A stretch of DNA of 64,000 nucleotides from Natronosporangium sp035305625. GTDB lineage: Bacteria > Actinomycetota > Actinomycetes > Mycobacteriales > Micromonosporaceae. The stretch covers positions 806,001 to 870,000 of the forward strand of contig CAWEKD010000005.1 of the NCBI GenBank assembly GCA_963809545.1, read 5' to 3'. Positions 44,270 through 55,437 of the stretch are shown here, piece after piece. The notes under the pieces are model-generated. The model did not search any database. It was not told the origin of the DNA and saw nothing but the letters and a program-made list of their open reading frames with translations. The position numbers were made by a program, and so were the translations under genes. Within the stretch, counting starts at the first letter, position 1. The number at the start of each line of letters is the position of its first letter.

Positions 44270-45441
44270 GGCGTGCTCCCCTTCCCGGCGGCGGCCATAC
44301 GCTGCTCGAGGTGCTGGCGGGGCGCGGGCTCAGATGCCGCCGCGAACGACTCCAACGCCGCCCGCGCCTCCCGGGACAACTGTGCAGGCACCTGGACCTC
44401 GACCGTGACCAGCAGGTCGCCGGCGGTGCCGTCGCGCCGGGTCACCCCCCGCCCCCGGACCCGCAGGGTCCGGCCAGACGGGGTGCCGGGCGGCACCCGC
44501 AGGGTCACCGGACCGTTGAGGGTCGGCACCCGCAGGTCGGTGCCGAACACCGCCTCCGGGAAAGTGATCGGCACGGTCAGAGTGAGGTCGTCACCGCTGC
44601 GGCCGAACAGCTCGTCCGGGCGCACCCGCACCAACACGTACAGGTTGCCGGCCGGACCGCCGCGTAGTCCCGGCTCGCCTCGGCCGGTCAACCGGATCCG
44701 CTGCCCGTCCTGCACCCCGGGCGGGATCCGGACGGTCAGCCGGCGGGTCTTGGTCACCCCACCGGTGCCCTGGCACTCGGGGCACTTGTCGGTCACGATC
44801 GTGCCCGCGCCCTGGCACTCGCGGCACGGCTCTGAGAAGCTGAACGCCCCCTGGTTGCGGGTGACCAAGCCGGAGCCCATGGCACTGCGGACAGGTACGG
44901 GGTTGGCGTGCCCGGGCCGGGCGCCGGTGCCCTGGCAGGTGTCGCACTGCCCCGGTGCCCGCAGCGTCAGCGGCAGGGTGGCGCCGTGGGCCGCGTCGAC
45001 GAAGTCCAGCGTGACCTCGGTCTCGACGTCTCGACCCCGCGCCGGCGCCGCCCCCCGGCCGGCGCCGGTGCCCCCCGAGAAGATCGAGCTGAACAGGTCC
45101 GAGAAGCTGGTGCCGCCGAACCGGCGCTCCCCGCCGCCGAACAGGTCGGACAGGTCGAACGGGCTCTGCCTGCGCTCGCCGCGTCCCCGCCGGAACGCGC
45201 CCGCGCTGAACAGCGAGCGCATCTCGTCGTACTCCCTTCGCCGCTTCTCGTCGGAGAGCACGTGGTAGGCCTCGGAGACCTCCTTGAACCGCTGTTCGGC
45301 CTGGGCGTTACCCGGGTTGCGGTCCGGGTGCAGGTCCCGGGCCAGCTTCCGGTAGGCCTTCTTGATCTCGCCGGTGGAGGCGTTCTTGGGCACGCCGAGG
45401 ATCTGGTAGAAGTCCTTCTCCAACCAGTCCTTAGCACTCAT
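44266..45441 (-). CDS. dnaJ: Co-chaperone DnaJ, zinc-finger distorted by two offsetting indels
   Basis: 391 residues. The J domain (about 9-75) has HPDRNP, a Gly/Phe-type linker follows, then the Cys-rich domain and two beta-sandwich domains. Of the four CxxCxGxG modules, 1, 3 and 4 are present (CDTCQGTG, CRECQGAG, CPECQGTG). Module 2 reads ANPVPVRSAMGSG instead of the expected RTCPQCHGSG. The missing CPQCHG is found intact one frame over, bounded by a lost C in a C run near 44902 and an extra G near 44879. The frame is restored afterwards, so the protein is full length. If real, the zinc site is broken; a sequence error is more likely. Confidence 0.92.
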   Translation of the reverse strand: MSAKDWLEKDFYQILGVPKNASTGEIKKAYRKLARDLHPDRNPGNAQAEQRFKEVSEAYHVLSDEKRRREYDEMRSLFSAGAFRRGRGERRQSPFDLSDLFGGGERRFGGTSFSDLFSSIFSGGTGAGRGAAPARGRDVETEVTLDFVDAAHGATLPLTLRAPGQCDTCQGTGARPGHANPVPVRSAMGSGLVTRNQGAFSFSEPCRECQGAGTIVTDKCPECQGTGGVTKTRRLTVRIPPGVQDGQRIRLTGRGEPGLRGGPAGNLYVLVRVRPDELFGRSGDDLTLTVPITFPEAVFGTDLRVPTLNGPVTLRVPPGTPSGRTLRVRGRGVTRRDGTAGDLLVTVEVQVPAQLSREARAALESFAAASEPAPRQHLEQRMAAAGKGSTP

Positions 45442-45496
45442 CGTCCCTCTCGCCTCCTATGTGCCCGACCGTGAGCCGGCGCGTGCCTGCCCCAGA

Positions 45497-46353
45497 TCAC
45501 TCCTCCGGGTCGGCCACGGCGACCATCGCCGGCCGCAGCAGCCGGTCACCCAGCAGGTAGCCGCGGCGGAATACCTCCACACAGGTCGGCTCGGTGACCT
45601 CCGGGGAGGTGCGGTGTGCGACCGCCTCGTGCCGGTTGGGGTCGAACGGGTCGCCCTGCTCGCCGAACGCGGTCAGGCCGAACTTGCCGGAAGTGGCTAT
45701 CAGCTGGTCGACCACTGCCGACACGCCCTCGGACAGCTCGCCGTGTTCCCGCGCCCGGTCCAGGTCGTCGAGGACCGGCAGCAGGGCCCGGAACACGTTG
45801 GCGACCGCCTCCTCCGCAGCCAGCGCCCGGTCCCGCTCGACCCGCTTGCGGTAGTTGGCGTACTCGGCGGTGACCCGCTGCAGGTCCTGGGTGCGTTCGT
45901 CCAGGAGGGCCTGCAGTCGCATCCAGCCTGCGCCCGCAGCTGGTCGCGCTCTGCCTGCAGTTGCTCCAGCGCCTCCCGCTCCGCCGCTGGCGCGGCCTCC
46001 GCGGCGGTGTCCGCCGCCTCCGGCGTGCCGCGGGTGACTCCGCCGAGGGGGCGGTCGCTGGCTCCGCCGGGGCGGAGACGGATGGCTCCTCCGGGGTGGC
46101 GGCCGCCGCCTCCGGCGCGGCCTCGGTCGCCGGCTTCGGGGTATCCGCGGGCGGGGCTGCGCCCGCGTCCGCCTTCGGCTTCACCGGGGCGGTCCCCTTG
46201 GCCGGGGCCGGCTGGTCCACCCGGACCCTCCGCTTGTCGCGGATCACGACACGCTCGCTGCTTCGGCTCCCCGCGGGGCGGGGGCGCGGGTCGGCCGCGT
46301 CTCCGCCCGTGACAGGTGGCTTGTCCCCGCCTGCGGCGGGTGGCTTGCATCAG

Positions 46354-46357
<4 letters not shown>
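45497..46357 (-). pseudogene. grpE: GrpE nucleotide exchange factor, frame broken by about three indels
   Basis: GrpE releases ADP from DnaK. The GTG start (46357) overlaps the dnaK stop. The frame changes near 46330, near 46030 and near 45922. Joined together the pieces read as a normal GrpE: a disordered start with PPVTGG and SSERVVIRDKRRV, a Pro/Ala stretch, the long helix EREALEQLQAERDQLRAQAG, then RLQALLDERTQDLQRVTAEYANYRKRVERD and the beta-domain ending DPFDPNRHEAVAHRTSPEVTEPTC and RGYLLGDRLLRPAMV. No stop codon interrupts the corrected frame. The last frame alone (45922-45497) would give only the C-terminal 141 residues. Sequencing or assembly error is the favoured cause. Confidence 0.85.
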
Positions 46358-48222
<1,865 letters not shown>

Positions 48223-48276
48223 GTTCGTGTGTCCTCCGGGTCACGGGGCGGCGGTGCGAGATGACCGACCGCCGAA

Positions 48277-48323
48277 GTTGAGCGTACCTGACTCAATATT
48301 GCCACAGCCCGACTTGCCGTCAA
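48277..48323 (-). promoter_or_regulatory. dnaK promoter with HAIR operator
   Basis: Minus strand: -35 TTGACG (48318-48323), 17-bp spacer, -10 AATATT (48295-48300), immediately overlapped by a HAIR element ATTGAGT-CAGGTAC-GCTCAAC (48277-48297). HspR bound here would block polymerase. 54 bp separate it from the dnaK start. Twenty of its 21 bases are identical to the HAIR site in front of clpB. Confidence 0.85.
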
Positions 48324-48401
48324 GTCAGGTTGAGCCGATCCGACGCAAGGTGTCGGTGGGCCACTTGTACAGGGTCGCCTGGGTCGGGCAGGCTTACCTC
48401 C

Positions 48402-49944
48402 GTGACGACACGGGCTGACCGCGTACCGACCCTCGCCGAGGCGCTGCGGGCTGTACGTGACGCCGTGGCAGCGACGAGTCTATCCGCTCCCACTGCCCTC
48501 CGCGCCGCCGGCCCGCAGCCAGACCCGCGCGCTGCTGGCCGAGCTCGAAGACTACTGCCTGCCGCGCCTGACCTACCTGGCGGCACCGCTGCTGGTAGTA
48601 GTCAGCGGCTCCACCGGGGCTGGGAAGTCGACGCTGGTCAACAGCTTGGTCCAGGCCCCGGTCAGCCTCTCCGGGGTGCTGCGCCCCACCACCCGGGAAC
48701 CGGTGCTGGTCTGCCACCCGTCCGACACCCCGTGGTTCCGGGGGGACCGGCGGCTGCCCGGACTCACCCGCCAATCCAGCGTCCGGACCCCCTCGCCTGC
48801 CCCGGCGCGGTCGAAGGAGGGGCCACCGCCGCTGCGGTTGATCGCCGCCCCCGCCCTGCCGCCGGGACTGGCGTTCCTCGACTCACCCGACCTGGACTCG
48901 GTCGAGGCCGGTAACCGGGCGCTGGCTCGCCGCCTGCTCACCAGCGGGGACCTGTGGCTATTCGTGACCACCCCCCAGCGGTACGCCGACGCCCTGCCCT
49001 GGGGGCTCCTGCACACCGCTCGGGAGCGGCGGGCCGCGACCGCGGTGGTGCTCTCCCGGGTGCAGCCGGCGGCGATGACCGAGATGATCGGGTTGGTCTC
49101 GCAGCTGCTCGCCTCCAACGGGCTAGGAGACGTGCCGGTATTCGCGGTACCGGAGACCCGACTGGATCGGCAGGGCTTGCTGCCGGATCCCGCGCTGGCG
49201 TCACTGCGGGGCTGGTTCGACGCGCTGGCCGCGGACGCCGCCACCCGGCACCAGATGGTCCGGAGCACCTTGGATGGCGCCTTGGCGGCATTGCCGGCCC
49301 GACTGCTGGCGCTAGCCGCCGCGGCCGAGGAACAGGTCGCGGCCGGCGTGGAGTTGGCCGAGCAGGTGGGGCTGGCCTACGGAATCGCCCGAGGAACAAT
49401 CGAACGAGCGGTGCGGGCCAGTGGCTTCGCGGCCCCGGTCCCCGCCCCCGCGAGCAGCCCGCACCCGGAAGCCGACCGGACAGACGAGCGGCCAGAGCCG
49501 AGCGAGCCCGACCTGATTGCCCTGGTACGCAGCGCGCTGGCGGACGCCAATGAGCAGATTGACATCGCCTGGCAGGCCCACCCCGCCGGCGCCGGACTGC
49601 TCGCCGGGCAACCGTCGGTCGAGCCGCCGGAGCTGGCCGAGCAGCTACCGCAGATCATCCGCGAATACCACGGGGAAGAACTAGTGGCTCGGTTGGGGCA
49701 ACTGCTGGATGAGCAGGCCGCGCGGTGGCTCGACCGGTTGACGGAGGTGCCTCCGTCACCCGAGCCGGCACAGCGACTCCACGCCGCGGCGGCCATGCTG
49801 GAACAGGCTCGGCAAGCCGCCGGCCTCCTCGACGGACCGGGGGGCATCCCGTCACCCCGGGTGGCGGCCCGAGCAGCCGTACCTGGCCAGCCGTCGGCCG
49901 GCGACCAACCGGCGTCGGAGCCGGTCGGGGAGGGGAGCCGGTGA
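48402..49944 (+). CDS. Membrane-partner GTPase (first of a tandem pair), N-terminal frameshift
   Basis: Family start is at GTG 48402 (VTTRADRVPTLAEALRAVRDAVAA). A one-base insertion near 48480 shifts the frame; after it YPLPLPSAPPARS continues to the end. The remaining open frame starts at GTG 48457 and gives 495 residues. The P-loop is GSTGAGKSTLVNSL and the G3-like segment LDSPDLDSVE. No NKxD guanine motif is visible (VVLSRVQPA is at that place), so nucleotide specificity may be relaxed. C-terminal helices are Ala/Glu-rich, and no membrane helix is present. The stop overlaps the second GTPase by 4 bp. Such pairs are widespread in actinobacteria; their role is not established to my knowledge. 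Confidence 0.82.
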
Positions 49945-51524
49945 CCAGCGCCGAGACCACCGATCGGACGATCACCATGGCTCGGGTCGACGCTAGTGCG
50001 TTGGCCAGCCACCTGGCGCTCCGGATCGATGCGCTTACCCAGTTCCATCGGGCCGCGGAACCGCACCTGCCTAAGGAGTGGCTGGCCGATGCCCAGGCGG
50101 TCGTGGCCGCCGCCAACGCCCGCCTGGCCCGTTCCCGGGCCCACACCGTGGTCGCGATCGCCGGCACCACCGGTAGCGGGAAGTCCAGCCTGTTCAATGC
50201 CCTGTCCGGGATGGAGCTGTCCGAGGTGGATATCCGGCGGCCCACCACCGCCACGGTGCACGCCTGCGTCTGGGGGCGGCCGGACGAAGCAGTTCCGCTG
50301 CTGGACTGGCTGGAGGTGCCCGCGCGGCAGCGATTCCTCCGGGAAAGCCCGCTGGACGGTGATGACCAGGCCGGACTACGCGGGCTGATCCTGCTGGACC
50401 TGCCCGACTTCGACTCCCTGCACGCGGAGCACGCCGCCGAGGTGGAGCGGGTGCTGGCGCTGGTGGACCAGATCGTGTGGGTGACCGACCCACAGAAGTA
50501 CGCCGACCGGGTGTTCCATGATCAGCTGCGCCGATTCCGCCGGTACCAGCAGGTGATGGTGGTCGTCCTCAATCAGGTGGATCTGCTGACACCGGCGGAT
50601 ACCCACGCGATCCTCGTCGACCTGCGCCGCCTGCTGGTGGCCGACGGCCTGCCGGAGGTGCCGGTACTGGCCGCCTCCGCGGTAGCGGGGAACGGGCCGG
50701 CTGACCTGCGGCAGCTGCTGCAGCAGCGAGTAGCCGGCCGGCGGGCGGTGTTCCAACGCCTGTCCGCCGACCTGGATGAGGTGGTCGCCGGGTTGGCCGA
50801 CCTGGTCGGGCCGCCGGCCACCGATCCGTTGGCGCCAGACGAGCCGCTCGTGGATGAACTGGTGGAGGAGGCGGGGGTGGGGCCGGTGGTGGACGCCGTC
50901 GCCGACTGGTACGCCCGCCAGTCCCGGGCCCGGATGCGGTCCTGGGGCGGGCGCGCCCCGAAGCCGCCGGCCCTACCGGATCCACCCGACTCGACGTCCC
51001 GGCAGGCTGCCGTCAGTCTGATCGCCCGCGGCTACGCCGACCGGGTCTCCGGCGGGCTGCCGATGCCCTGGCCGTCCGCGATCACCGACGCCGCCCGTTC
51101 GCGACTCGACAAGCTGCCGGAGGCCCTTCACACCGCCCTGACCGACACCCTTGCGCCGTACTGGCACCGCACCCCCTGGTGGTGGGCGGTGGTGCGGCAC
51201 CTGCGGCGACTGTCGCTGGGGCTGGTGCTGGTGGGCGGGGCGGTGCTGGCCTGGTTCTGGGCGGGCGTGGCTGACCCGACCCTGAGCCCGGCCGGGGCGG
51301 GGCTGGCGGTCGCCGGCCTGGGGTTGATGCTGGCCGCGACGGTGCTGGGCCGCCCCCTGGCGCACCGGGCCGCCCGGCGCATCCGGGATGAGCTGGGACA
51401 GCAGCTACGACAGGCGATCACCCAGGTCGCGCGGGAGTACGTGGTCGACCCGGTCGACCACGTACGCCAGTCGTATGAGCAGGCTCGGGTGGCGCTGGCC
51501 ACAGCACGCTCCGATCCCGCGTAG
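49941..51524 (+). CDS. YfjP-like GTPase with two membrane helices (second of a tandem pair)
   Basis: 527 residues from GTG 49941, overlapping the preceding stop (GTGA), with GGGGAGGGG upstream. P-loop GTTGSGKSSLFNAL (about 68-81), switch Thr in RRPTTATV, G3 LDLPDFDSLH and G4-like LNQVDLL. Near the C-terminus are two hydrophobic helices, LSLGLVLVGGAVLAWFWAGVA and AGAGLAVAGLGLMLAATVLG, followed by a basic amphipathic tail. It should be anchored to the membrane and probably pairs with the soluble GTPase encoded just before. Resembles dynamin-superfamily-type bacterial GTPases only loosely. Confidence 0.87.
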   Translation: MTSAETTDRTITMARVDASALASHLALRIDALTQFHRAAEPHLPKEWLADAQAVVAAANARLARSRAHTVVAIAGTTGSGKSSLFNALSGMELSEVDIRRPTTATVHACVWGRPDEAVPLLDWLEVPARQRFLRESPLDGDDQAGLRGLILLDLPDFDSLHAEHAAEVERVLALVDQIVWVTDPQKYADRVFHDQLRRFRRYQQVMVVVLNQVDLLTPADTHAILVDLRRLLVADGLPEVPVLAASAVAGNGPADLRQLLQQRVAGRRAVFQRLSADLDEVVAGLADLVGPPATDPLAPDEPLVDELVEEAGVGPVVDAVADWYARQSRARMRSWGGRAPKPPALPDPPDSTSRQAAVSLIARGYADRVSGGLPMPWPSAITDAARSRLDKLPEALHTALTDTLAPYWHRTPWWWAVVRHLRRLSLGLVLVGGAVLAWFWAGVADPTLSPAGAGLAVAGLGLMLAATVLGRPLAHRAARRIRDELGQQLRQAITQVAREYVVDPVDHVRQSYEQARVALATARSDPA

Positions 51525-51533
51525 GGTCTAAGG

Positions 51534-52760
51534 GTGGCCAAAACGCCGTACGACGCTGTCTTGGAAGCAGCCGGAGACCTGCCCGGCGTCGACACCGCCC
51601 TGGCGGCCGAAATGTTCGGCGCCGCGCTGCTCGGCAGCGTGTACGCGGTGGCGGAGGGGGAGCGGGCGGAGGTGGTGCGGGACTTCGTCGCCGGCTTCCT
51701 CCAGTACACCGCCCGCCGGCGCACCCCCGTGGCTCGGGTGGTCCGCAGCGTATTCGCCTCGTTGGTGCCGGAGGCCGGTCAGGTGCGGCCATCAGCCGCC
51801 CCCGACCTGCCGCCGTGGCTGTCCCAGGTGGGGCGGGTGCGACTGGTGGGTAGCTGGGCATACGGAGACGTGTACGGCGATCAGACCAGCTACCTGGCTT
51901 CCTTCGCCTACGAGCAGCCGGAGCTCGGCGGCTCTGAGCACGCGGTGGTGGTGTTGGTCGACCACAACATCGGCATCGTCAAGGACATGTTCGTGGGTGA
52001 ACCCGCCGACCGGTTGATCACCGAGGTGCAGCGGGCCACCGGCGCCGATGACCTGGTGTGGCTGTCAGAAGTGGACCCGGCCACGATGCGGGCGCAGGTG
52101 GAGGCGTATCTGGCGATCACCGACGGACTGTCCGAACTGCCCGACGGCGGCGCCATGGCCACCGACCGGATGCTGGCCGGCGCCCGGCTGGCGCTCCTGC
52201 CACCCGGTGAGGCGGTCGAGCTGCCCCGGGCCGAGCCGGACCCGGGCCTCGTCGAGGAGTTCCTGACCACCCCGGCCGCCGCCGGGCTCCTCAGCGCCGG
52301 TGCCCCCGAAGCGTCGGTGCGGTACGCGATCCGGTTGATCCTCGACTTTGCCCAGGATGCCCCGGACGCCGACCCGTTGCGCTGGAGCCCGGCCGTGGTG
52401 GGGCTGTTTCTGCTGGACTGGGTGCATCGGCGGGCGCTGCTGGACGCCGACGACGTGGCGGTGCTGCCGGACGTACTTCGGGCTTGGGCGGTGTGGGCCA
52501 GTCACCGGCGCGGCTTGCCGGCGGCGGCGATCGCCGGCACGGAAGAGGCGATCGACGTCATGGCGCCGGAGTTCACCCGGCTGTACCGCAGCGGGGAGCG
52601 GCGCGACCCGGCGGTGAACGCGGTGGCCCGGCTGCTCGCCGACGGAATCAACCCGGAAGACGAAGCCGCGGTCCGGGACTGGTTGGCCGCCCACCCGGAC
52701 GCCGCCGAACCACCAGACTCACAGAACGGTCTGGGCGGGCGGGTGCCCCGCCCCCGCTGA
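51534..52760 (+). CDS. Conserved hypothetical protein in the GTPase operon
   Basis: 408 residues, starting 9 bp after the second GTPase. Soluble, acidic. The N-terminal part includes VLEAAGDLPGVDTALAAEMFGAALLGSVYAVAEG; the centre has GSWAYGDVYGDQTSYLASFAYE and HAVVVLVDHNIGIVKDMFVGEPADRLI; the C-terminus is a helical region with EEAIDVMAPEFTRLYRSG and DPAVNAVARLLADGINPEDEAAV. Similar proteins are common in actinobacteria; I recognise no catalytic motif. Position suggests it works with the GTPase pair. Confidence 0.8.
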   Translation: MAKTPYDAVLEAAGDLPGVDTALAAEMFGAALLGSVYAVAEGERAEVVRDFVAGFLQYTARRRTPVARVVRSVFASLVPEAGQVRPSAAPDLPPWLSQVGRVRLVGSWAYGDVYGDQTSYLASFAYEQPELGGSEHAVVVLVDHNIGIVKDMFVGEPADRLITEVQRATGADDLVWLSEVDPATMRAQVEAYLAITDGLSELPDGGAMATDRMLAGARLALLPPGEAVELPRAEPDPGLVEEFLTTPAAAGLLSAGAPEASVRYAIRLILDFAQDAPDADPLRWSPAVVGLFLLDWVHRRALLDADDVAVLPDVLRAWAVWASHRRGLPAAAIAGTEEAIDVMAPEFTRLYRSGERRDPAVNAVARLLADGINPEDEAAVRDWLAAHPDAAEPPDSQNGLGGRVPRPR

Positions 52761-52875
52761 GCACACGGTGAAGGGCCACCTGGGGTGGAGCTTCCCCAAG
52801 CTGGGCCGGCGTGACCGGGCCCAGGCGGTGGTGTCGGCGTACGAGAGCGGCCTGGTGACCCCCGGTTCGGGGTGA
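52759..52875 (+). pseudogene. Remnant of a LuxR/NarL-type response regulator (HTH end)
   Basis: Right after the previous stop, one frame over, the plus strand reads EHTVKGHLGWSFPKLGRRDRAQAVVSAYESGLVTPGSG and stops. This is the last half of a LuxR-type helix-turn-helix and the usual C-terminus of NarL-family response regulators (canonical form TVKxHLxRxFxKLGxRDRxQAV). No receiver domain or in-frame upstream part remains. Confidence 0.75.
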
Positions 52876-52907
52876 GCGCCCACGCAGCTGCCCCTGCGTG
52901 GGCGCTC
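52874..52907. terminator. 14-bp stem bidirectional terminator
   Basis: Perfect 14-bp inverted repeat (52874-52887 and 52894-52907) with a CTGCCC loop, between the GTPase operon and the convergent secA2 gene. Confidence 0.87.
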
Positions 52908-52917
52908 CACCGGTTGA

Positions 52918-55437
52918 TCAGCGGCGGGAGGACAGGCGTCGGGAGACCGAGCTGACCAGCCGCTCCAGCTCCGACCCGAACGGGTTGTCGTGCACCAGGT
53001 AGGTCCAGGTGGCGCTGGGACGGAGCAGGTTGACGTCGGCCGGCTCCCAGTCCTCGCTGACGTCCACCTCGCGGAAGGTCTCCACGATCCGCTCCTCGAT
53101 GGTGGCGCGCAAGGTGCTGAACGCCGGCACCGCCGCCCGGTGGAATTCGTCCAGCGGATCGAGCCGGCCCAGCGCCCGCAGGTGCACCCCCTCCCGCACT
53201 TCGGCCAGGTAGGCGAGGTGTTCCGACCAGCCCCGGTCGAGGTGGTGCAGGGCGATCAGCCGCGCCACCCGGGCGGCCTGGGCGGCCTTCTCCTCGTCCA
53301 CGTCGTCGAGGTCGGGCAGGTCCACCGAGTCGGCGGAGTCCACCGAGTCGGCGGAATCGGCCGAGTCCGCGGAGTCCGCCGAGGCGGCTGCGTCGCTGGA
53401 CTCCGCCTGGTCGGTATCCGCTGAGCCCGAGGCGGGGGTGTCCGAGGCGCGATCCGCGTCGGGCTCGCGGTCCGCCGGCTCGGCGTCATCGCTGGCCGGC
53501 CGCTCGATGAGCCCGACGGCGATCGCGTACGCCTCCGGGTCACGCTCCTTGATCAGCTCCACCGCGGCGTCGGTGGTGAGCAGCTCCTCCCGCCAGGCGG
53601 CGAGATCCTTGCGCTGCTGTTCGATCACCACGTTGTACCGCCAGGTGTTGCGGTGGATTTCGAAGTTGACCCCTTCCGCCACGCGCTGGGCGTGCTCCAC
53701 CGCCCAGGTGACGTCCCGGTCGTCGATCAGCCCGTCGGCGTGCATCCGCGGCGACGGGGGGATCAGGTCGGCGGCGTGCCGGACCACGAGGTCGTCTTCC
53801 AGGCTGACGAAGAACACCGAGCCACCGGGGTCACCCTGCCGCCCCGCCCGGCCGCGGAGCTGGTCGTCCACCCGCCGACTGTCGTGCCGGCCACAACCGA
53901 TCACGTACAGGCCGCCGAGTTTGGCCACCCGCTCCCGATCGGACTGGTCACTGCCGCCGAGGCGGATGTCGACCCCGCGACCGGCCATCTGGGTGGAGAC
54001 CGTGACGCGCCCGTACGTGCCGGCCTCGGCGATGATCGCCGCCTCTTCGGCGTCGTTCTTGGCGTTGAGGACCACGCACTCCACTCCGCGCGCGCGGAGC
54101 GCGTCCGCCAGGGCCTCTGATTCCTTCACATCCTGGGTGCCGATCAGCACCGGTCGACCGGTGGCGTGGCAGGCCACCACCTCCTCGACCAGGGCTTCGT
54201 CCCGCTCCTCCCGGCTGGCGTAGATCCGGTCCGGCTCGTCTTCCCGGATCAGCGGTCGGTGCCGGGGGATCACCGCCACTTCCAGGTTGAAGAACTCCCG
54301 CAGCTGGTCACCGACCGCCACCGCGGTCGCGGTCATGCCGCACACGTGCTGGTAGAGGCTGAGGTACGACTGGACGGTGATGGTGCCCAGGACCTCCCCT
54401 TCGGCGGTGGCGTCCAGCCCTTCCTTGGCCTCCACCGCCGCCTGCAGCCCGTCCGGCCACCGTCGCCGCTGCGCCACTCGCCCCCGGAACTCGTCGATGA
54501 GTTCGACCTTGCCGTCCCGGACGATGTAGTCGACGTCCCGCTTGACCAGGGTGTGGGCGTGCAGCGCCACGTTGACGGCGAACAGTTGGTGCGCGTTCTC
54601 CTCGGCGTACAGGTCGATGCCGCCCAGCGCTTCTTCCACCCGGGCGGTCCCCTCGGTGGTCAGGGCGACGCTGCGGCCGTCTTCCGAGACTTCGTAGTCG
54701 ATGTCCGGCCGCAGGCTGCGTACCAGCGCGGTGGCCGCGTGCAGCGGATCCAGCTCGGTGGTCACCGACCCGGCCAGCACCAGCGGCACCCGGGCTTCAT
54801 CGATCAGAATCGAGTCGGCTTCGTCCACGATCGCGGTGGCCAGGGTGGGTTTGACCCGGTCGGCGACGTCCGTGACCAGCTGGTCGCGCAAGTAGTCGAA
54901 GCCCGCCTCACTGACCGACACGTACGTGACGTCGGTGGCGTACGCCTCCCGCCGCTGCTCGCGGGTGGAGCTCTCGGTGACCCAGCCGACCGACAGCCCG
55001 AGCAGCCGGTACAGCGGCCCCATCCACTCCGCGTCCCGGCGGGCCAGGTAGTCGTTGACGGTCAGGACGTGTACCGGGCCGTTGCCTCGGCGGACGTGAC
55101 CGTAGGCGGCGATGGCCGCCACCAGGGTTTTACCTTCGCCGGTGGCCATCTCGGCCACGTGCCCGGCCAGGAGCGCGAGCACCCCGAGCACCTGTTCGTC
55201 GTACGGCCGTTCGCCCAGGGCCCGGTCGGCCGCCTCCCGCCCGATGGCACAGATCTCGACCGGATCAGTCGCTTCTCGGGCCAGCGCGGTCAGCTCATCA
55301 TCCTCGAGCGAGGCGAGCTCCTCGCCTCGGGCCTCAATCGCCGGCAACTGCGCCTCGAATGGGGCCAGGTCCACGGTGCTGCCGGGGCGTTCGAGGAACC
55401 GGCGGAAGCGTGCCTTGAGTCGTCGCGAGAGGCTCAT
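52918..55437 (-). CDS. secA2: Accessory Sec system translocase SecA2
   Basis: 839 residues from ATG 55437. A SecA-type motor ATPase: MATGEGKTLVAAIAAYGH, TVNDYLARRDAEWM, VDEADSILIDEARVPL, then the second helicase domain with STQMAGRGVDIRLGG and DDQLRGRAGRQGDPG. It lacks the zinc-binding C-terminal tail and is shorter than housekeeping SecA, as in mycobacterial-type SecA2. A low-complexity acidic insert with Ser-Ala-Asp repeats (about residues 660-715) interrupts the C-terminal scaffold. No SecY2 or accessory proteins are nearby, so it presumably uses the main SecYEG channel. Upstream in-frame sequence to 55719 is Pro/Arg-rich and not coding. Confidence 0.92.
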   Translation of the reverse strand: MSLSRRLKARFRRFLERPGSTVDLAPFEAQLPAIEARGEELASLEDDELTALAREATDPVEICAIGREAADRALGERPYDEQVLGVLALLAGHVAEMATGEGKTLVAAIAAYGHVRRGNGPVHVLTVNDYLARRDAEWMGPLYRLLGLSVGWVTESSTREQRREAYATDVTYVSVSEAGFDYLRDQLVTDVADRVKPTLATAIVDEADSILIDEARVPLVLAGSVTTELDPLHAATALVRSLRPDIDYEVSEDGRSVALTTEGTARVEEALGGIDLYAEENAHQLFAVNVALHAHTLVKRDVDYIVRDGKVELIDEFRGRVAQRRRWPDGLQAAVEAKEGLDATAEGEVLGTITVQSYLSLYQHVCGMTATAVAVGDQLREFFNLEVAVIPRHRPLIREDEPDRIYASREERDEALVEEVVACHATGRPVLIGTQDVKESEALADALRARGVECVVLNAKNDAEEAAIIAEAGTYGRVTVSTQMAGRGVDIRLGGSDQSDRERVAKLGGLYVIGCGRHDSRRVDDQLRGRAGRQGDPGGSVFFVSLEDDLVVRHAADLIPPSPRMHADGLIDDRDVTWAVEHAQRVAEGVNFEIHRNTWRYNVVIEQQRKDLAAWREELLTTDAAVELIKERDPEAYAIAVGLIERPASDDAEPADREPDADRASDTPASGSADTDQAESSDAAASADSADSADSADSVDSADSVDLPDLDDVDEEKAAQAARVARLIALHHLDRGWSEHLAYLAEVREGVHLRALGRLDPLDEFHRAAVPAFSTLRATIEERIVETFREVDVSEDWEPADVNLLRPSATWTYLVHDNPFGSELERLVSSVSRRLSSRR
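53320..53382. repeat. Degenerate 9-bp tandem repeat coding Ser-Ala/Val-Asp units in secA2
   Basis: Seven or so copies of a unit like GACTCGGCG/GACTCCGCG (coding strand) encode SADSADSADSADSVDSADSV. Synonymous variation between copies suggests the array is not freshly expanded. Confidence 0.8.
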
